From assembly GCA_934525405.1 (NCBI GenBank), contig CAKSZF010000011.1, positions 1-32,790 on the forward strand: a DNA stretch of 32,790 bases, read 5' to 3'. The stretch comes from an uncultured Faecalibacterium sp. GTDB taxonomy: Bacteria; Bacillota; Clostridia; Oscillospirales; Ruminococcaceae. The first letter of the stretch is position 1. Every line of letters starts with the position of its first letter. Of this stretch, positions 31,924 to 32,790 are shown in pieces. The position numbers and the translations under genes were made by a program. Under the pieces are notes generated by a model. That model made no database searches, was not told the origin of the DNA, and saw only the letters and a list, made by a program, of their open reading frames with translations.

Positions 31924-32594
31924 CCCCGCAGCATCATCTGCCCGCCGATATCGAGCGGACGAGCCTTTCTATCATCACCGCGGAGCTGGACGCAATGGGG
32001 CTGACCCCGCCGCCGGAGACTGCCGCCGTGGTCAAGCGGGTCATCCACACCACTGCGGATTTTGACTACGCCCGCAATCTGCGCTTTACCCCCGGCGCGG
32101 TGGCGGCGGGGGTGGCGGCGCTGCAAGCCGCTGCACCCATCGTTACCGACACCAACATGGCGCTTTCCGGCATTACAAAGCCGGGGCTTGCGCGGCTGGG
32201 CGGCACGGCACTGTGCTACATGGCCGACCCGGAGGTGGCTGCGCTGGCAAAGGCCAACGGCACTACCCGGGCGGTGGCGTCCATGCAAAGAGCCGCCGCC
32301 GAGCACCCCGGTGCCATCCTTGCGGTGGGCAACGCACCCACGGCGCTATTGACCATTGCCGACCTGATTGAAACCGCCGGGCTGCGCCCTGCGCTGGTCA
32401 TCGGGGTGCCGGTGGGCTTTGTGAACGTGGTGGAGAGCAAGGAGCGGCTGTTTGAGGTGTGCACCGCCCACGGCGTGCCCGCCATTGTTGCCATGGGGCG
32501 CAAGGGCGGCAGCAACGTTGCCGCTGCCATCTGCAACGCGCTGGTGTATTCCGCCGCCGGGATGCTGGACCCCACCGACCGGGGATGGAAATAA
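31920..32594 (+). CDS. cbiC: Cobalt-precorrin-8 methylmutase
   Basis: The 224-residue protein is CbiC/CobH, which moves the C11 methyl to C12 to give cobyrinate. Landmarks are KRVIHTTADFDYARNLRFTP with the catalytic His, PIVTDTNMALSGI, and AIVAMGRKGGSNVAAAICNA. The ATG at 31920 overlaps the cbiP stop by four bases and follows an AGGAGG site. It is the last gene of the operon; a strong terminator lies 14 bases after its stop. Confidence 0.95.
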   Translation: MTPQHHLPADIERTSLSIITAELDAMGLTPPPETAAVVKRVIHTTADFDYARNLRFTPGAVAAGVAALQAAAPIVTDTNMALSGITKPGLARLGGTALCYMADPEVAALAKANGTTRAVASMQRAAAEHPGAILAVGNAPTALLTIADLIETAGLRPALVIGVPVGFVNVVESKERLFEVCTAHGVPAIVAMGRKGGSNVAAAICNALVYSAAGMLDPTDRGWK

Positions 32595-32608
32595 TATTTT
32601 TATGGTTC

Positions 32609-32648
32609 GCGTTTAAAGTGCTCTGCGGCGCACTTTGAACGCTTTTTT
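32609..32648 (+). terminator. Intrinsic terminator of the cobalamin operon
   Basis: GCGTTTAAAGTGC (32609-32621) pairs over 13 bp (one G-T pair) with GCACTTTGAACGC (32630-32642), followed by six Ts. Confidence 0.93.
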
Positions 32649-32650
32649 CA

Positions 32651-32686
32651 GCCAATTCTCCCCTAGAGGGGTATTCTTTCATTGGC
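32651..32686 (+). promoter_or_regulatory. Nested palindrome resembling a CsoR-family operator
   Basis: GCCAAT (32651-32656) and ATTGGC (32681-32686) enclose CCCC-TAGA-GGGGTAT (32660-32674). A C4-N4-G4 dyad flanked by T/A is like operators of the CsoR/RcnR/CstR family. It lies just ahead of the -10 of the next gene, where it could control transcription. The match to a named family is tentative. Confidence 0.45.
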
Positions 32687-32691
32687 TGGTA

Positions 32692-32700
32692 TGGTATACT
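32692..32700 (+). promoter_or_regulatory. Extended -10 promoter of the last gene
   Basis: TGGTATACT is an extended -10 about 47 bases ahead of the ATG at 32747. There is no convincing -35; the palindrome occupies that region. Confidence 0.6.
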
Positions 32701-32746
32701 CGGCTTAGTTCAACAAATCGGAATTTATATATAAAGGAGAATATTG

Positions 32747-32790
32747 ATGAAACTGTTTTTATGTTCGCACTTTTCAAGTGTAGGAAGTCT
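32747..32790 (+). CDS. Start of an unidentified gene, cut by the window end
   Basis: Fourteen codons are visible (MKLFLCSHFSSVGS) behind an AAAGGAGA ribosome binding site. The start recalls S51 peptidase/class I glutamine amidotransferase-like proteins (a short beta strand then a polar loop), but so little is present that this is only a guess. Codon use is more AT-rich than in the cobalamin operon. It has its own promoter and lies after the operon terminator. Confidence 0.6.
   Translation, partial: MKLFLCSHFSSVGS

Overview
The window looks like chromosomal DNA from a GC-rich, anaerobic gut member of the Bacillota (Clostridia; a Faecalibacterium-like member of the Oscillospiraceae is my best guess). 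Support comes from strong AGGAGG-type ribosome binding sites, sigma-A-like promoters, a CIRCE operator, a class II GalT, lipoproteins with Ala/Ser-rich linkers, and the oxygen-independent (cbi) route to cobalamin. The taxonomic call is inference. I found no rRNA, tRNA, phage, transposase or CRISPR.

Layout. 1-2450 (minus strand): a two-gene unit (unknown protein, then an HD-domain hydrolase), and a second unit (Cys-rich C_GCAxxG_C_C protein, then an alpha/beta esterase). 2580-4670: htpG behind a perfect CIRCE element. 4750-5990: an XpaC-family membrane protein between its own promoter and terminator. 6000-9100: galK-galT. 9140-10270: cutC, flanked by two copies of a roughly 110-bp structured repeat in the same orientation. 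10275-12645 (minus strand): an ABC exporter (permease and ATPase) behind what looks like a MerR-type 19-bp-spacer promoter.

12660-32648: one long plus-strand cobalamin regulon. It starts with a promoter, a cobalamin riboswitch and an intrinsic terminator. It then encodes a lipoprotein CbiK, a second lipoprotein of unknown function, an ABC importer (binding lipoprotein, FecCD permease, ATPase fused to CbiD), then CbiF, CbiG, CbiH, CbiJ, CbiET, CbiA, CobT, CobU, CobS, a miniature CobU-like protein, CobC, CbiB, CobD, CbiP and CbiC, ending at a strong terminator. Most junctions from the permease onward overlap by 4 to 8 bases. Together these genes cover ring contraction and methylation, amidation, aminopropanol attachment and nucleotide-loop assembly. 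CbiL, the uroporphyrinogen methyltransferase, the corrinoid adenosyltransferase and lower-ligand synthesis are not in the window. The last 44 bases begin another gene behind its own promoter and a CsoR-operator-like palindrome.

Most noteworthy: the ABC ATPase-CbiD fusion; a cobaltochelatase that carries a lipoprotein signal; the covarying, pseudoknot-capable repeat pair around cutC; the MerR-type promoter before the exporter; and the mini-CobU with an altered P-loop.
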